From contig DYDE01000025.1 in the NCBI GenBank assembly GCA_020718065.1, positions 1 to 37,866 on the forward strand: 37,866 bases of DNA, read 5' to 3'. Origin of the DNA: Marinifilum sp. (lineage in GTDB: Bacteria; Bacteroidota; Bacteroidia; Bacteroidales; CG2-30-32-10). Positions 6,940 through 15,487 of this stretch are shown here, one piece after another. A model generated the notes under the pieces. The model ran no database searches, had not been told where the DNA came from, and saw only the letters and a program-made list of their open reading frames with translations. The position numbers and the translations under genes were made by a program. Each line of letters opens with the position of its first letter. The stretch's first letter is position 1.

Positions 6940-8343
6940 ATGCCGGAAATAGTAAATGATCGTCAAATATTTTCGCTGCTCGAAGTAACGAGGAGCATTC
7001 AGAAAACTTTGGCCGAACGATACAAAAGTTCTTTTTGGGTGAAGGCAGAAATGAATAAATTGAATCATTATCCACAATCCGGACATTGTTATCCCGAGCT
7101 TGTAGAAAAAAAAGAGGGGAAAATAATAGCAGAAATAAGATCGAATCTATGGAAAGACGACTTCCATAGAATTAACGATAATTTTTTAAGTGTTTTAAAA
7201 GAACCTTTGAAGAATGGAATCAATATTCTTTTTTGTGCCAAGGTTTCTTACGACCCCATATATGGACTAAGCCTTAGAATAATTGATATAGATCCAAGTT
7301 ATTCGCTCGGCGAACTTGAAAGGGAGAAACAGGAAACCATCGAAAAACTAAAACAAGAAGGAATATTCAATTTAAACAAATCGTTGAATATTGCGCTTCT
7401 TCCAAAAAGAATAGCAATAATTTCTGTTCAAACAAGCAAGGGGTATTCCGATTTCCTTAAAATAATTAATGGAAATGTTTGGGGTTACAAATATTTTATT
7501 ATGCTTTTCCCTGCACTACTCCAAGGAGAGAAAGCGGTTGAATCAATTATTAAGCAGTTAAATAGTATAAAAAAAGTGAAACATCACTTTGATGCTGTTG
7601 CGATCATTCGGGGTGGAGGTGGAGATGTTGGTTTAACCTGTTATAATAACTATTTATTGTCTAAGGAAATTGCTTTATTTCCAATTCCGATAATCACAGG
7701 GATAGGTCATTCAACAAATGAAACCGTTGCTGAAATGATTGCTTTTAAAAACGCAATTACCCCAACAGAACTAGCAGATTTTTTGCTTCAAAAATTTCAT
7801 AACTATTCAGTTCCGGTTCAGAAGGCACAGGAAACAATAGTTGACAAATCAAAAAGATTGATATTGGAAGAGAAATTAAAGCTGTATAATTCTGTTAGAT
7901 ATTTTAAATCAGTAACAGGGGCTATGCTCATTAAGAGCAATCATACAATACAGAATGAATTGAAAACACTATTGTTTGAGTGCGTTTATTTTTTTAAGAG
8001 AACAAAAGAAAACCACCTTTCCCTCATAGCACAATTGAACAAAGATACCAAGCACTTAATTACCATCTACAATCAAAACATGGAACTTGCTAAAGTAAAA
8101 CTATTTGACAAAACATCCCTACTAATAAAAAGTGAAAATCAGCTAATTAATAATATCGAAAAAAATATTGAATTAATGAATCCATACAATGTGCTGAAAA
8201 GAGGATATAGTATAACAACCATAAATGGCAGGGATTTAAAAAAGCTAAAGGACATAAAAGAAGGAGATGAAATAAGAACGATTATTTCTGAAGGAAACAT
8301 TATCAGTACTGTTAAACAAAAAAATCTGAAAACGTATGAATAA
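6940..8343 (+). CDS. xseA: Exodeoxyribonuclease VII large subunit
   Basis: This 467-residue protein is the catalytic subunit of exonuclease VII, which degrades single-stranded DNA from both ends to short oligonucleotides and acts in mismatch repair and recovery from DNA damage. Residues 20-120 form the OB-fold nucleic-acid-binding domain (SSFWVKAEMNKL onward). The catalytic domain follows: PKRIAIISVQTSKGYSDFL near 155-173, IIRGGGGDVGL near 223-233 and GIGHSTNETVAEMIA near 260-274 are the family signatures. The C-terminal half is the long helical region that binds XseB subunits, ending LKRGYSITTINGRDL. Length agrees with the family. It overlaps xseB by 8 bases, so the two are co-translated. 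Confidence 0.95.
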   Translation: MPEIVNDRQIFSLLEVTRSIQKTLAERYKSSFWVKAEMNKLNHYPQSGHCYPELVEKKEGKIIAEIRSNLWKDDFHRINDNFLSVLKEPLKNGINILFCAKVSYDPIYGLSLRIIDIDPSYSLGELEREKQETIEKLKQEGIFNLNKSLNIALLPKRIAIISVQTSKGYSDFLKIINGNVWGYKYFIMLFPALLQGEKAVESIIKQLNSIKKVKHHFDAVAIIRGGGGDVGLTCYNNYLLSKEIALFPIPIITGIGHSTNETVAEMIAFKNAITPTELADFLLQKFHNYSVPVQKAQETIVDKSKRLILEEKLKLYNSVRYFKSVTGAMLIKSNHTIQNELKTLLFECVYFFKRTKENHLSLIAQLNKDTKHLITIYNQNMELAKVKLFDKTSLLIKSENQLINNIEKNIELMNPYNVLKRGYSITTINGRDLKKLKDIKEGDEIRTIISEGNIISTVKQKNLKTYE

Positions 8344-8557
8344 CAAACCCAATTATACTGAAGCCTTTGAAGAACTCCAGGCAATCGTTGCCGAAATTGA
8401 AGGTGGAGAAATTTCTGTTGATGAACTATCAGATAAAGTTAAGAGAGCCGCATTGCTAATAAAAATATGCAAGAACAAACTCACAGCAACCGAAGGAGAT
8501 GTAAATAAAATACTAAATGAGCTTGAATCAACAGAAGAAATTAAAGAAGAAGAATAA
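8336..8557 (+). CDS. xseB: Exodeoxyribonuclease VII small subunit
   Basis: This 73-residue helical protein has the XseB pattern: YTEAFEELQAIVAEIEGGEISVDEL, then a second helix with a cysteine-lysine segment CKNKLTATE and an acidic tail. Several XseB chains coat the helical arm of XseA and are needed for nuclease activity. The start lies inside the last codons of xseA. Dispersed repeat B begins only 12 bases after the stop. Confidence 0.93.
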   Translation: MNNKPNYTEAFEELQAIVAEIEGGEISVDELSDKVKRAALLIKICKNKLTATEGDVNKILNELESTEEIKEEE

Positions 8558-8569
8558 GTCCAAATGCTT

Positions 8570-8616
8570 ATAATCTTTCAAAATTTGCGAATATGTATTA
8601 GTTTTTATAGTTTTGG
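8570..8616 (+). repeat. Dispersed intergenic repeat, copy B, split by an insertion sequence
   Basis: ATTTGCGAATATGTATTAG and TTTTTATAGTTTTGG match copies A and C. The copy stops at 8616, exactly where the IS4-family element begins. The remainder, including a perfect GGTTTAT/ATAAACC dyad at 9924-9939 and the GACATTGGG end, resumes at 9919 after the element. Confidence 0.75.
8610..8616 (+). repeat. Target-site duplication, left copy (GTTTTGG)
   Basis: GTTTTGG directly precedes the left terminal inverted repeat; the same 7 bases follow the right one at 9919-9925. This marks the element as intact and inserted by transposition into dispersed repeat B. Confidence 0.8.
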
Positions 8617-9918
8617 TCACTCGTATTGCGTTATTAGTTAAAGAAATTCAATTGATTAGACGATAATATATTTTCATTGTTCTTTGACATGTTTGTAAAC
8701 AGCTCTTTAATCGGTATTTTTGTAAAAGAAGAAACGCTTAAAATTTGTAACATTTCATACATCGATAATTTCACATCAAGTTGTTTTTTTATGTATGCTA
8801 TAAGTATGTATGAACATACGGCAATCCAAACTTGTGTTTTTACTGCATTTGGCAAATGTCCCCAAAATACTTTTATTCTGAGATGTTGTTTTATCCATTT
8901 AAAGAATAATTCAACTTGCCATCTTTGTTTGTAAAGCATTGCAATTAATATTGCTGATACTTCAAAATTATTTGTCAAGAACACAAGTAGTAATTCATTT
9001 TCTTTATCGTAATATTTTATTCTTCGCAAATAAATCGGATAATTTAAATCGGATTTCTTTGTTAGTAGCTTTATTGTTTGGTCGCATCTTAAACCAATTG
9101 ATTTATCAATCTTTTGCGATTTTACACAACGGAAATTTAGATTGTCTTTTGCTCTCACAACAAAGAAAGAGTTTGACTTTGTGATTTTAAAAAGTCTTTC
9201 AAAGTCAACATAAGCTTTATCCATAACATAAAAAGCATCATTTTCAAAAAGCAATTCATCCAATGCGTTTACATCATGAACTTTTGCGTCTGTGATGTAA
9301 ATAAATGTTGGCAAATTACCTCTTACATCAATAAGAGTATGAAGCTTTATTGCTGCTTTTGTTTTTCTGAACTTAGCCCAAACAAACGTATTTAAGCAAA
9401 GGTCTATCGTTGTTGAATCAAATGCGTAAACCGTATTTTCTAAATCAAGAGCAAAATCGCTATCATCGTGATAAAGAGGTCGAGTTATGCTAAGTAAATA
9501 ACTAGCAAAATCAGCATAAATCCGCCAATCTCTGTTTTTATTTGCACGAGTTAATGTTGATATCGAAACAACTTGTTTTATTCCCAAATGATAAATTGAA
9601 TTTTGATGAGCAGTTAAACAAGTTATAATATCATTGATACTTTCTCTGTGCGTCAATTGACCAAATGTCATACATAGAAATTGACTCCAGCAATTAAAAT
9701 CACGTATCTTATAATCTCCATTGTAACGTTCAACGCATTTATCAAACTCATAGCGATTCACAAACTCCATTATTTGAGCGAAAACAAACTTGCCTTTATG
9801 CATAAATATTTTCTACAAATATTCATGTTTTGAAATCGTAAAATCAAAAAACGTTTTATGTTATTAGTATTATTAGTACTTTTATAATATATTTATTCTT
9901 TAAACACAATACGAGTGA
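8617..9918 (-). mobile_element. Complete IS4-family insertion sequence, 1302 bp
   Basis: Terminal inverted repeats are TCACTCGTATTGCGTT at 8617-8632 and its complement AACACAATACGAGTGA at 9903-9918, with one C/T difference in 16. A further TTAAAGAA is shared just inside, with a 6-base offset. The element contains one full-length minus-strand transposase and is flanked by the 7-bp direct repeat GTTTTGG. Because ends, gene and target duplication are all intact, the insertion is probably recent and possibly still active. Confidence 0.9.
8634..9803 (-). CDS. IS4-family transposase (DUF4372 plus DDE domain)
   Basis: This 389-residue transposase should cut and reinsert its element by a DDE mechanism. 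Residues 4-75 are the DUF4372 N-terminal DNA-binding domain (KFVFAQIMEF through CWSQFLCMTFGQL and HRESINDI). The catalytic acids are D129 in YAFDSTT, D195 in VMDKAY and E298. E298 lies in a perfect IS4-family signature: Y291, R294, E298, K305 (Y-2-R-3-E-6-K). There is no frameshift or stop. The start codon lies about 100 bases inside the right inverted repeat, and the stop is within 2 bases of the inner end of the left one. Confidence 0.95.
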   Translation of the reverse strand: MHKGKFVFAQIMEFVNRYEFDKCVERYNGDYKIRDFNCWSQFLCMTFGQLTHRESINDIITCLTAHQNSIYHLGIKQVVSISTLTRANKNRDWRIYADFASYLLSITRPLYHDDSDFALDLENTVYAFDSTTIDLCLNTFVWAKFRKTKAAIKLHTLIDVRGNLPTFIYITDAKVHDVNALDELLFENDAFYVMDKAYVDFERLFKITKSNSFFVVRAKDNLNFRCVKSQKIDKSIGLRCDQTIKLLTKKSDLNYPIYLRRIKYYDKENELLLVFLTNNFEVSAILIAMLYKQRWQVELFFKWIKQHLRIKVFWGHLPNAVKTQVWIAVCSYILIAYIKKQLDVKLSMYEMLQILSVSSFTKIPIKELFTNMSKNNENILSSNQLNFFN

Positions 9919-9925
9919 GTTTTGG
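9919..9925 (+). repeat. Target-site duplication, right copy (GTTTTGG)
   Basis: This is the second copy of the 7-bp direct repeat flanking the insertion sequence. Joining 8616 to 9926 restores an uninterrupted dispersed repeat similar to copies A and C. Confidence 0.8.
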
Positions 9926-10031
9926 TTTATAAATAAACCGACATTGGGCACAAAACAAGAAAGCAGCTTGAGATTGACCAACATTTTTATTTAACGATCT
10001 TTAATGATAATTATTCTAATATGAAAAGTAA

Positions 10032-10580
10032 ATGAATACAGCTTTAATACTCATTGACATTCAAAATGATTACTTTGACAATGGAGCAATGCCACTAGTT
10101 GGTTCTGAAAGTGCTGGTTTGAAAGCGAAAAAAATCTTAGAAAAATGTAGAGCAGATCATTCTGAGATAATACATATTCAACATATTGCATTACGACCAG
10201 ATGCCACTTTTTTCTTGCCCGATACTTATGGTTGTGTGATTCATGATAATGTCAAACCAATTGGTCATGAAAAAGTTATTGTTAAACATTATCCCAATAG
10301 CTTTCGCGAAACAGACTTATTAACCTATTTAAAAAGCAAAAGCATCACAGATATAGTTATATGTGGTATGATGACACATATGTGTATTGATGCTACAACA
10401 AGGGCTGCAAAAGATTTTGGTTTTAATTGCACCTTGATTGGAGATGCATGTGCAACAAAAAATCTCGAAATAAACGGACAGTTAATTAAAGCGGTGGATG
10501 TTCATCATGGATTTTTAGCTGCATTGAACTATTTTTATTCATCAGTGAAAACAACAAAAGAATATTTGATGGAAAAATAA
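10032..10580 (+). CDS. Isochorismatase-family cysteine hydrolase
   Basis: This 182-residue cytoplasmic protein has the complete catalytic triad of the isochorismatase/nicotinamidase superfamily: D9 in LIDIQNDYF, K85 in VIVKHYPNSF and C118 in MMTHMCIDATTRAA, with a cis-peptide-type ICGMM turn before the cysteine. Such enzymes hydrolyse isochorismate, nicotinamide or other amides through a cysteine adduct. There is no DxHxxxH metal site of pyrazinamidase type, so nicotinamidase is unlikely and the substrate is unknown. The gene is alone and followed by dispersed repeat C. An ATG 11 bases upstream opens a frame that stops after four codons, so 10032 is the start. Confidence 0.88.
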   Translation: MNTALILIDIQNDYFDNGAMPLVGSESAGLKAKKILEKCRADHSEIIHIQHIALRPDATFFLPDTYGCVIHDNVKPIGHEKVIVKHYPNSFRETDLLTYLKSKSITDIVICGMMTHMCIDATTRAAKDFGFNCTLIGDACATKNLEINGQLIKAVDVHHGFLAALNYFYSSVKTTKEYLMEK

Positions 10581-10616
10581 TAAACAACAATCAGCAATCA
10601 GCAATAGCTCGTTCAG

Positions 10617-10687
10617 CTAATAATTCCCAAAGATTTGCGAATAGGTATTTGTTTTTATAGTTTAGGAGTTAATATGAACTGACGTTA
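10617..10687 (+). repeat. Dispersed intergenic repeat, copy C
   Basis: It runs from CTAATAATTCCCAA through ATTTGCGAATAGGTATTTG and TATAGTTTAGG to GACGTTA, closely matching copy A. GTTCA at 10611-10615 with the following TAATAA can pair with TTAATATGAAC at 10670-10680, so the whole unit can fold on itself. Two tandem CAGCAAT units lie just upstream near 10591-10606. Confidence 0.75.
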
Positions 10688-10728
10688 GAGCCAATAAGAG
10701 GACTGTTAAACGACAAAGTAATTTTTAG

Positions 10729-12000
10729 ATGGAAAAAAATAAAGATATTATAGAGAAAAAGGTTTTTGAAACGCCGTTCATTGATACGCATGAGCATTTG
10801 ATCGATGAGTCGGAACGCCTGGATTGTATAGAACCAATAATTCCTTGTGATGATTGGGCATTATTGCTTAATCATTATTTTGGTTTCGACTTGATTTCAG
10901 CAGGAATGTCAAAAGAACAGTTTGATAAATTATTCTCAAAACAGTTCAATCCAATTAATAAATGGAAAATTGTAAAGGAATATTGGCCTTATTTAAAAAA
11001 CACTGCATCAGGAATCGTATTTAGAAATACAATCAGGATACTTTATGGTATCGATGAGATTTCGGAAGATAATATTGTAGAACTGCAAAATAGATACGAA
11101 CAAATAAGAAAAAAAGGTTTTTATAAATATATTATTCAGGACAAAGCAAACATTAAGCATTGTCATGTGCAGTCCCCGATTATTGCATGTAAAAAAAGTG
11201 AGTCGCCAGACCTATTACTTCAGGACATCGCATTAAATGGACTAATTCAGGTAGCAATAAAACCCTATTCTGTTCCTGAAAACTTTAAGATTAAAGCTTT
11301 ATTAGATTGGCATGCGCTCATTGATTGGTGGTTTTCCGAATATAACCAAATGGCAAAGGGAGTGAAAATTGGGAATGCTTATTTTAGAAGACTCGATTTT
11401 GAGAGGGTAGAAGCAAAAGAAGTTGAAAATATATTTATAAGAAAAATCAGTTTACAAATAATTAGTCCTGAGGAAGAAAAAAAACTTCAAGACCATTTAT
11501 TTTGGTACTGTGTTGACAAAGCTACTGAATATGGATTGCCTGTAAAAATGCATACCGGTCAATGGGCAATGAATAATGTAATGAACATGCACTGGGTAAA
11601 GGACAACCCATCAGATTGTACTTCACTGTGCAGGCAAGCTCCAGATACGAAATTTATCTTCTTCCATTTATGTTATCCTCATTATGAGGAAATGCTATCC
11701 TTAGCAAAAAGTTATTCGAACGCATACATTGATATGTGCTGGTCTTGGTCAATTAATCCTTTGGCAGCCAAAGATTTTTTGAAAAAATTTATACTTAGTG
11801 TACCTAATAATAAAATTTTCACATTTGGTGGAGATGAAAAGATCGTCGAGAATGTAATTGGACATGCTTTTGTTGCCCGCAAAGGGATTGTTCAGGCTTT
11901 GAATGAATTGGTTGCTGAAAATTGGATAACAATAAACGATGCGTTAGAATTAATAGATAATTTAATGTATAAGAATGCTGAGGAAATATTAAAAAAATAA
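10729..12000 (+). CDS. Metal-dependent amidohydrolase (Amidohydro_2 type)
   Basis: This 423-residue protein has the amidohydrolase TIM-barrel signature: H21-x-H23 in DTHEHL, H275 in KMHTGQW, H313 in FHLCYPHYEE and D369 in FGGDEK, which would bind one or two divalent metals and activate water. The spacing and the late WSWSINP and FGGDE blocks resemble the amidohydrolase-2/uronate-isomerase-like group, so it may hydrolyse or decarboxylate a ring or carboxylate substrate; the actual substrate cannot be read from the sequence. There is no signal peptide. It is a stand-alone gene, with dispersed repeat C before it and copy D after it. Confidence 0.88.
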   Translation: MEKNKDIIEKKVFETPFIDTHEHLIDESERLDCIEPIIPCDDWALLLNHYFGFDLISAGMSKEQFDKLFSKQFNPINKWKIVKEYWPYLKNTASGIVFRNTIRILYGIDEISEDNIVELQNRYEQIRKKGFYKYIIQDKANIKHCHVQSPIIACKKSESPDLLLQDIALNGLIQVAIKPYSVPENFKIKALLDWHALIDWWFSEYNQMAKGVKIGNAYFRRLDFERVEAKEVENIFIRKISLQIISPEEEKKLQDHLFWYCVDKATEYGLPVKMHTGQWAMNNVMNMHWVKDNPSDCTSLCRQAPDTKFIFFHLCYPHYEEMLSLAKSYSNAYIDMCWSWSINPLAAKDFLKKFILSVPNNKIFTFGGDEKIVENVIGHAFVARKGIVQALNELVAENWITINDALELIDNLMYKNAEEILKK

Positions 12001-12029
12001 AACACATTGGTGCAATATTTCAATCGGCT

Positions 12030-12072
12030 AATATTTCCCGGGGATTTGCGAATATGATTTTTTGTATTGGGT
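12030..12072 (+). repeat. Dispersed intergenic repeat, copy D (diverged)
   Basis: CTAATATTTCCC, GGGGATTTGCGAATATG, TTTTTTGTATTGGG: the same order of blocks as copies A-C with several small changes and a shorter middle. It lies 30 bases after the amidohydrolase stop. Confidence 0.65.
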
Positions 12073-12133
12073 TGTGGACAAACTAAACTTGTGCATCATT
12101 CAGTAAAAAAGAAAATCAAGATTTTATATCAAT

Positions 12134-12946
12134 ATGAAAATAATAGAAACTACGATAGATAAAATTAAAAATTATCGGACTGATTATTTAAGATCATTAT
12201 CCCAATTTCAGGAATTGTTCTTAGAGTTAATGATAAATAATTCTGATTTCTATGCACTACAATTCGACAACAAACTTATAGGATATGCGATTAGGAATAG
12301 AGAAGGTGTTTTGATTGAATACTATATTAAAAACGAATACATGCCATGTAGTAAAGAGTATTTCAAACAGATAATAAATGAGTTATCAATCACTGACATA
12401 TACTGTAAATCATTCGACGCTTTGTTGTTAAATGATTGTTTAGCTAGCTCTTTTTCTTATTCAATAATAGGAGTATTGTATCGTGATTTCATCGATGCAT
12501 TGATAATGAAAGATCCGGAAATAAAAATGCAAAAGTCAGATATGAAATCCATTAAATTTTTACTGGAACAAGACGATTCAATAAAAGAACTTTTTGAAAC
12601 TGAAGAACAACTGAAGGATTTCATTATGTATGAAAATGTTTTTGAATTTTACAAAAATGATCACTTTGTTGGTTGTGGAATGGTGCTGAGAACAAATACT
12701 GACTGGGATTATTGTGATTTGGGTGTATGGGTGCATCCTTCAAAAAGAGGAATGAACTTTGGTTCACAAATTATATTAAACTTAAGAGCATTTGCAATTG
12801 GTAACAATATGAAACCAACTTGTGGTTGTGCGATTGATAATATTGCATCTCAGAAAACAATCGAAAAAAGTGGATTTGTAAGTAAATATAAATTGATAAA
12901 TTTTAAAACAAATCTTTATTTCAAAAAGGCAATTAATGAATTTTAA
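12134..12946 (+). CDS. GNAT-family N-acetyltransferase
   Basis: This 270-residue protein carries a GNAT domain in its C-terminal half (about residues 130-265). The acetyl-CoA-binding motif is VHPSKRGMNFGSQIILNL, which matches V-x-P-x-x-R-G-x-x-x-G, followed by the DNIASQKTIEKSGF segment typical of motif B. The first 120 residues resemble a degenerate second GNAT-like lobe (LQFDNKLIGYAIRN) without a clear CoA loop. The acceptor is unknown. It is a single gene with no close partners. Proteins of this kind are common cargo in accessory and cassette regions. Confidence 0.82.
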   Translation: MKIIETTIDKIKNYRTDYLRSLSQFQELFLELMINNSDFYALQFDNKLIGYAIRNREGVLIEYYIKNEYMPCSKEYFKQIINELSITDIYCKSFDALLLNDCLASSFSYSIIGVLYRDFIDALIMKDPEIKMQKSDMKSIKFLLEQDDSIKELFETEEQLKDFIMYENVFEFYKNDHFVGCGMVLRTNTDWDYCDLGVWVHPSKRGMNFGSQIILNLRAFAIGNNMKPTCGCAIDNIASQKTIEKSGFVSKYKLINFKTNLYFKKAINEF

Positions 12947-13056
12947 TGCAATAATAATATAGAATTAAGATGCAATAAAATTATTTGTTGAAGAGCGATT
13001 AAAATTAAACGTTTGATACAACAATTAAACAGAGATAATCTAAAACTATAAATAAT

Positions 13057-13623
13057 ATGACAAACAATAAAAAGAACTTGTCAACAGAACAAGGTGAAGA
13101 GCTATTCAAAGTATTGAAAGACCGTTTTGAGAAGAACATGAACCGGCACAAAGGTATTGAATGGAATAAAGTACAAGCAAAACTGGAAGCAAATGCTGAA
13201 AAACTCTGGTCTCTTAATGAAATGGAAAGAACTGGTGGTGAACCAGATGTTGTTGGTTATGACAAAACAACAGCTGAATATATTTTTTATGATTGTTCAG
13301 CAGAAAGCCCTAAAGGTCGCAGAAGTGTTTGTTACGACCGCGAAGGTTGGGAGTCAAGAAAAGAACATAAACCGGAAAATAATGCTATGGATATGGCAAC
13401 AACCATGGGTATTGAAATTTTAACAGAAGAACAATACAGAGAATTGCAGAAACTTGGGAATTTTGATACAAAAACATCGAGTTGGATTAAAACACCTTCA
13501 GAGATAAGAAAACTCGGGGGAGCCATTTTTGCTGATTTCCGTTATGGCAATGTTTTTGTATATCACAATGGAGCGGAGTCATACTATGCTGTCAGGGCAT
13601 TTCGTGGATCGTTAAAGGTTTGA
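13057..13623 (+). CDS. DUF4256 family protein
   Basis: This 188-residue cytoplasmic protein matches the DUF4256 family over its whole length. Recognisable blocks are MNRHKGIEWNKV, GGEPDVVGYD, YIFYDCSAESPKGRRSVCYD, NAMDMATTMGIEILTEEQYR, TKTSSWIKTPSEIRKLGGA and the C-terminal YHNGAESYYAVRAFRGSLKV. The family has no known reaction. Two conserved cysteines and a cluster of aromatic residues are compatible with ligand binding but this is not evidence of function. The gene is alone, and the ATG at 13057 gives the usual family N-terminus. Confidence 0.88.
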   Translation: MTNNKKNLSTEQGEELFKVLKDRFEKNMNRHKGIEWNKVQAKLEANAEKLWSLNEMERTGGEPDVVGYDKTTAEYIFYDCSAESPKGRRSVCYDREGWESRKEHKPENNAMDMATTMGIEILTEEQYRELQKLGNFDTKTSSWIKTPSEIRKLGGAIFADFRYGNVFVYHNGAESYYAVRAFRGSLKV

Positions 13624-13787
13624 GGCTGAACACAAGAATATTCTGAATAAAAGGGATAAAAAAATGAAGGGATAGAGGGTCTGAAAAGTAATAATTAATA
13701 TATTTGTTGTAAAAAAGATTGATAAAATTAGATGAATATACTAGTTACCATATGTATAATAAAAAAAAAAAAACAGAAAATATAAAA

Positions 13788-14366
13788 ATGGAACAGGTTT
13801 ACGTTGAAGAAAAGACATTTAATAAAATTGACTTTAAAGAAAATCCTTTAGCAAAAGGAGAATATGAAAATTGTCGTTTTCTCAATTGCGACTTTTCAAA
13901 TACCGACTTGTCTGACTTTAAGTTTATCGAATGTGAGTTTTCCGGTTGTAATTTAAGTATGGCTAAACTGACTAAGACCTTATTTCGGGACATTAAATTT
14001 AAAGGCTGCAAAATGCTGGGAATGTATTTTGAAAATTGCAATGAATTTGGACTTTCCTTTAGCTTTGAAAATTGCATTTTAAATCATTCTTCATTTTACA
14101 AGACCAAAATCAAAAAAACAATTTTCAAAAATACTCAATTGCAGGAAACAGATTTTACAAATTGCGATCTTACAAATTCGGTATTTGACAATTGCGACTT
14201 GTTTAGAGCAACTTTTGACAATACAATTATCGAAAAAGTAGATTTTAGGACTTCTTACAACTATTCAATTAACCCGGAAATTAACAGGATTAAGAAAGCA
14301 AAATTTTCTAAACATGGAATTTCGGGACTTTTAGATAAATATGATATAGAAATTGATAATACATAA
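13788..14366 (+). CDS. Pentapeptide-repeat protein, Qnr/McbG-like
   Basis: The chain of 192 residues folds as a right-handed quadrilateral beta-helix according to its repeats: from about residue 20, units of the A(D/N)LxF type occur, such as CRFLNCDFSNTDLSDFKF, CEFSGCNLSMAKL, CNEFGLSFSFENC and TDFTNCDLTNSVFDNCDLF. Cysteine-rich and Asn-rich units resemble McbG and Qnr, which mimic DNA and bind gyrase. Many pentapeptide proteins have other roles, so gyrase protection is only a possibility. I chose the ATG at 13788, because the upstream TTG start would add a lysine-rich tail absent from relatives. The GyrI-like gene starts 4 bases after the stop, so the two are almost certainly co-transcribed. 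Confidence 0.85.
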   Translation: MEQVYVEEKTFNKIDFKENPLAKGEYENCRFLNCDFSNTDLSDFKFIECEFSGCNLSMAKLTKTLFRDIKFKGCKMLGMYFENCNEFGLSFSFENCILNHSSFYKTKIKKTIFKNTQLQETDFTNCDLTNSVFDNCDLFRATFDNTIIEKVDFRTSYNYSINPEINRIKKAKFSKHGISGLLDKYDIEIDNT

Positions 14367-14370
14367 TACT

Positions 14371-14847
14371 ATGCAAGTAAGAATAGTGAACCTAAAAGAA
14401 AAGAAATTGGTTGGAAAACATTTAAAAATGAGTTTTGTAAATAATAAAACAGCTGAACTATGGGGTAGTTTTATGCCAAGGCGAAAGGAAATAAAAAATC
14501 AAGTGTCAACAAACTTTTATTCGCTTCAAATATACGACAGTTTGCATTTTGTAAATTTTGATCCAGGTAAAGAGTTTGAAAAATGGGCATTGGTTGAAGT
14601 GAACAACTTTGAGAATGTTCCCAATGAACTTGATATTTATACACTTGCTGGTGGGCTATATGCTGTCTTTGATTACAAAGGTTCCAGTAATGATAACACT
14701 TTTTTTCAATATATTTTCAGGACATGGCTTCCAAACTCAAATTACTTATTGGATGATAGACCACATTTTGAAGTATTAGGAGAAAAATACAAAAATGCTG
14801 ACCCAAATTCAGAAGAAGAAATTTGGATTCCTATACGACTGAAATAA
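14371..14847 (+). CDS. GyrI-like (AraC effector-binding type) domain protein
   Basis: This 158-residue protein is a free-standing GyrI-like domain: an N-terminal KKLVGKHLKMSF strand, a middle WALVEV segment, the central LAGGLYAVFDYKGSSND block and the C-terminal RPHFEVLGEKY...EEEIWIPIRLK end that define the family. Members bind small molecules in a conserved cleft; some hydrolyse them, and SbmC/GyrI itself protects DNA gyrase from peptide toxins and quinolones. There is no helix-turn-helix domain, so it is not a complete AraC regulator. The start is the ATG 4 bases after the pentapeptide gene; an alternative TTG lies 18 bases upstream inside that gene. Confidence 0.85.
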   Translation: MQVRIVNLKEKKLVGKHLKMSFVNNKTAELWGSFMPRRKEIKNQVSTNFYSLQIYDSLHFVNFDPGKEFEKWALVEVNNFENVPNELDIYTLAGGLYAVFDYKGSSNDNTFFQYIFRTWLPNSNYLLDDRPHFEVLGEKYKNADPNSEEEIWIPIRLK

Positions 14848-15046
14848 GAGCACCAGACAGAAACATAAAGCATTGTAAATTGTATTTTCTTATGAAGCAA
14901 AACAAATTTATAACATTAGAAAATTTGCATTAATACATAAGATTTTATATCTTTGAGTTTCTTAGTTTGTCCGCCAATAATTTAATGATTATAAGGCTAA
15001 AACTAATTATCAACCTAAACTATTTCTAAACCAAAAAACAATTACC

Positions 15047-15487
15047 ATGTCAAGAACAAGCACTTATCTCAATTTTCCCCGACAAACAGAGGAAGCATTT
15101 AATTTTTATAAATCAGTATTTGGTGGTGAATTTGGAGGAAGCGGCATTGCCCGTTTTGCAGATATACCTCCAATGGAAGGAGCACCACATATTGCCGAAT
15201 CGGACAAGAAATTAGTGATGCACATAGAATTGGCCATCACTGGTGGACACTTGTTGATGGGAACTGATGCTCCAGGAACAATGGGTTTTACAGTTGATTT
15301 TGGCAACAATATGTACATTAATCTCGAACCTGATACTAGGGAAGAAACCAAAATGCTCTTCGGCAAACTTTCCGATTGTGGTAAAGTGATCATGGAGCTT
15401 CAGGATGTGTTTTGGGGTGCCTATTATGGCAGTTGTACCGATAAATTTGGCGTTAACTGGATGTTTAATTGCTCAGAGAAAAAATAG
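15047..15487 (+). CDS. VOC-superfamily protein, PhnB-like
   Basis: This 146-residue protein has the two beta-alpha-beta-beta-beta modules of the vicinal oxygen chelate fold: TYLNFPRQTEEAFNFYKSVFGGEF near 5-28, MHIELAITGGHLLMGTD near 59-75, and DVFWGAYYGSCTDKFGVNWMFNC at the end, which is the PhnB-type C-terminus. The family includes demethylases, dioxygenases and antibiotic-binding proteins, but PhnB-like members mostly have no known substrate. It is monocistronic, with about 200 bases of AT-rich DNA before it. Confidence 0.88.
   Translation: MSRTSTYLNFPRQTEEAFNFYKSVFGGEFGGSGIARFADIPPMEGAPHIAESDKKLVMHIELAITGGHLLMGTDAPGTMGFTVDFGNNMYINLEPDTREETKMLFGKLSDCGKVIMELQDVFWGAYYGSCTDKFGVNWMFNCSEKK

Noticed and set aside
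8677..9184. Plus-strand frames opposite the transposase
   Set aside because: They are shadows of the transposase coding strand, which has the complete DDE and Y-R-E-K signature on the minus strand.
10032..10580. Nicotinamidase assignment
   Set aside because: The catalytic triad is shared by the superfamily, but the D-x-H metal site of nicotinamidases is absent.
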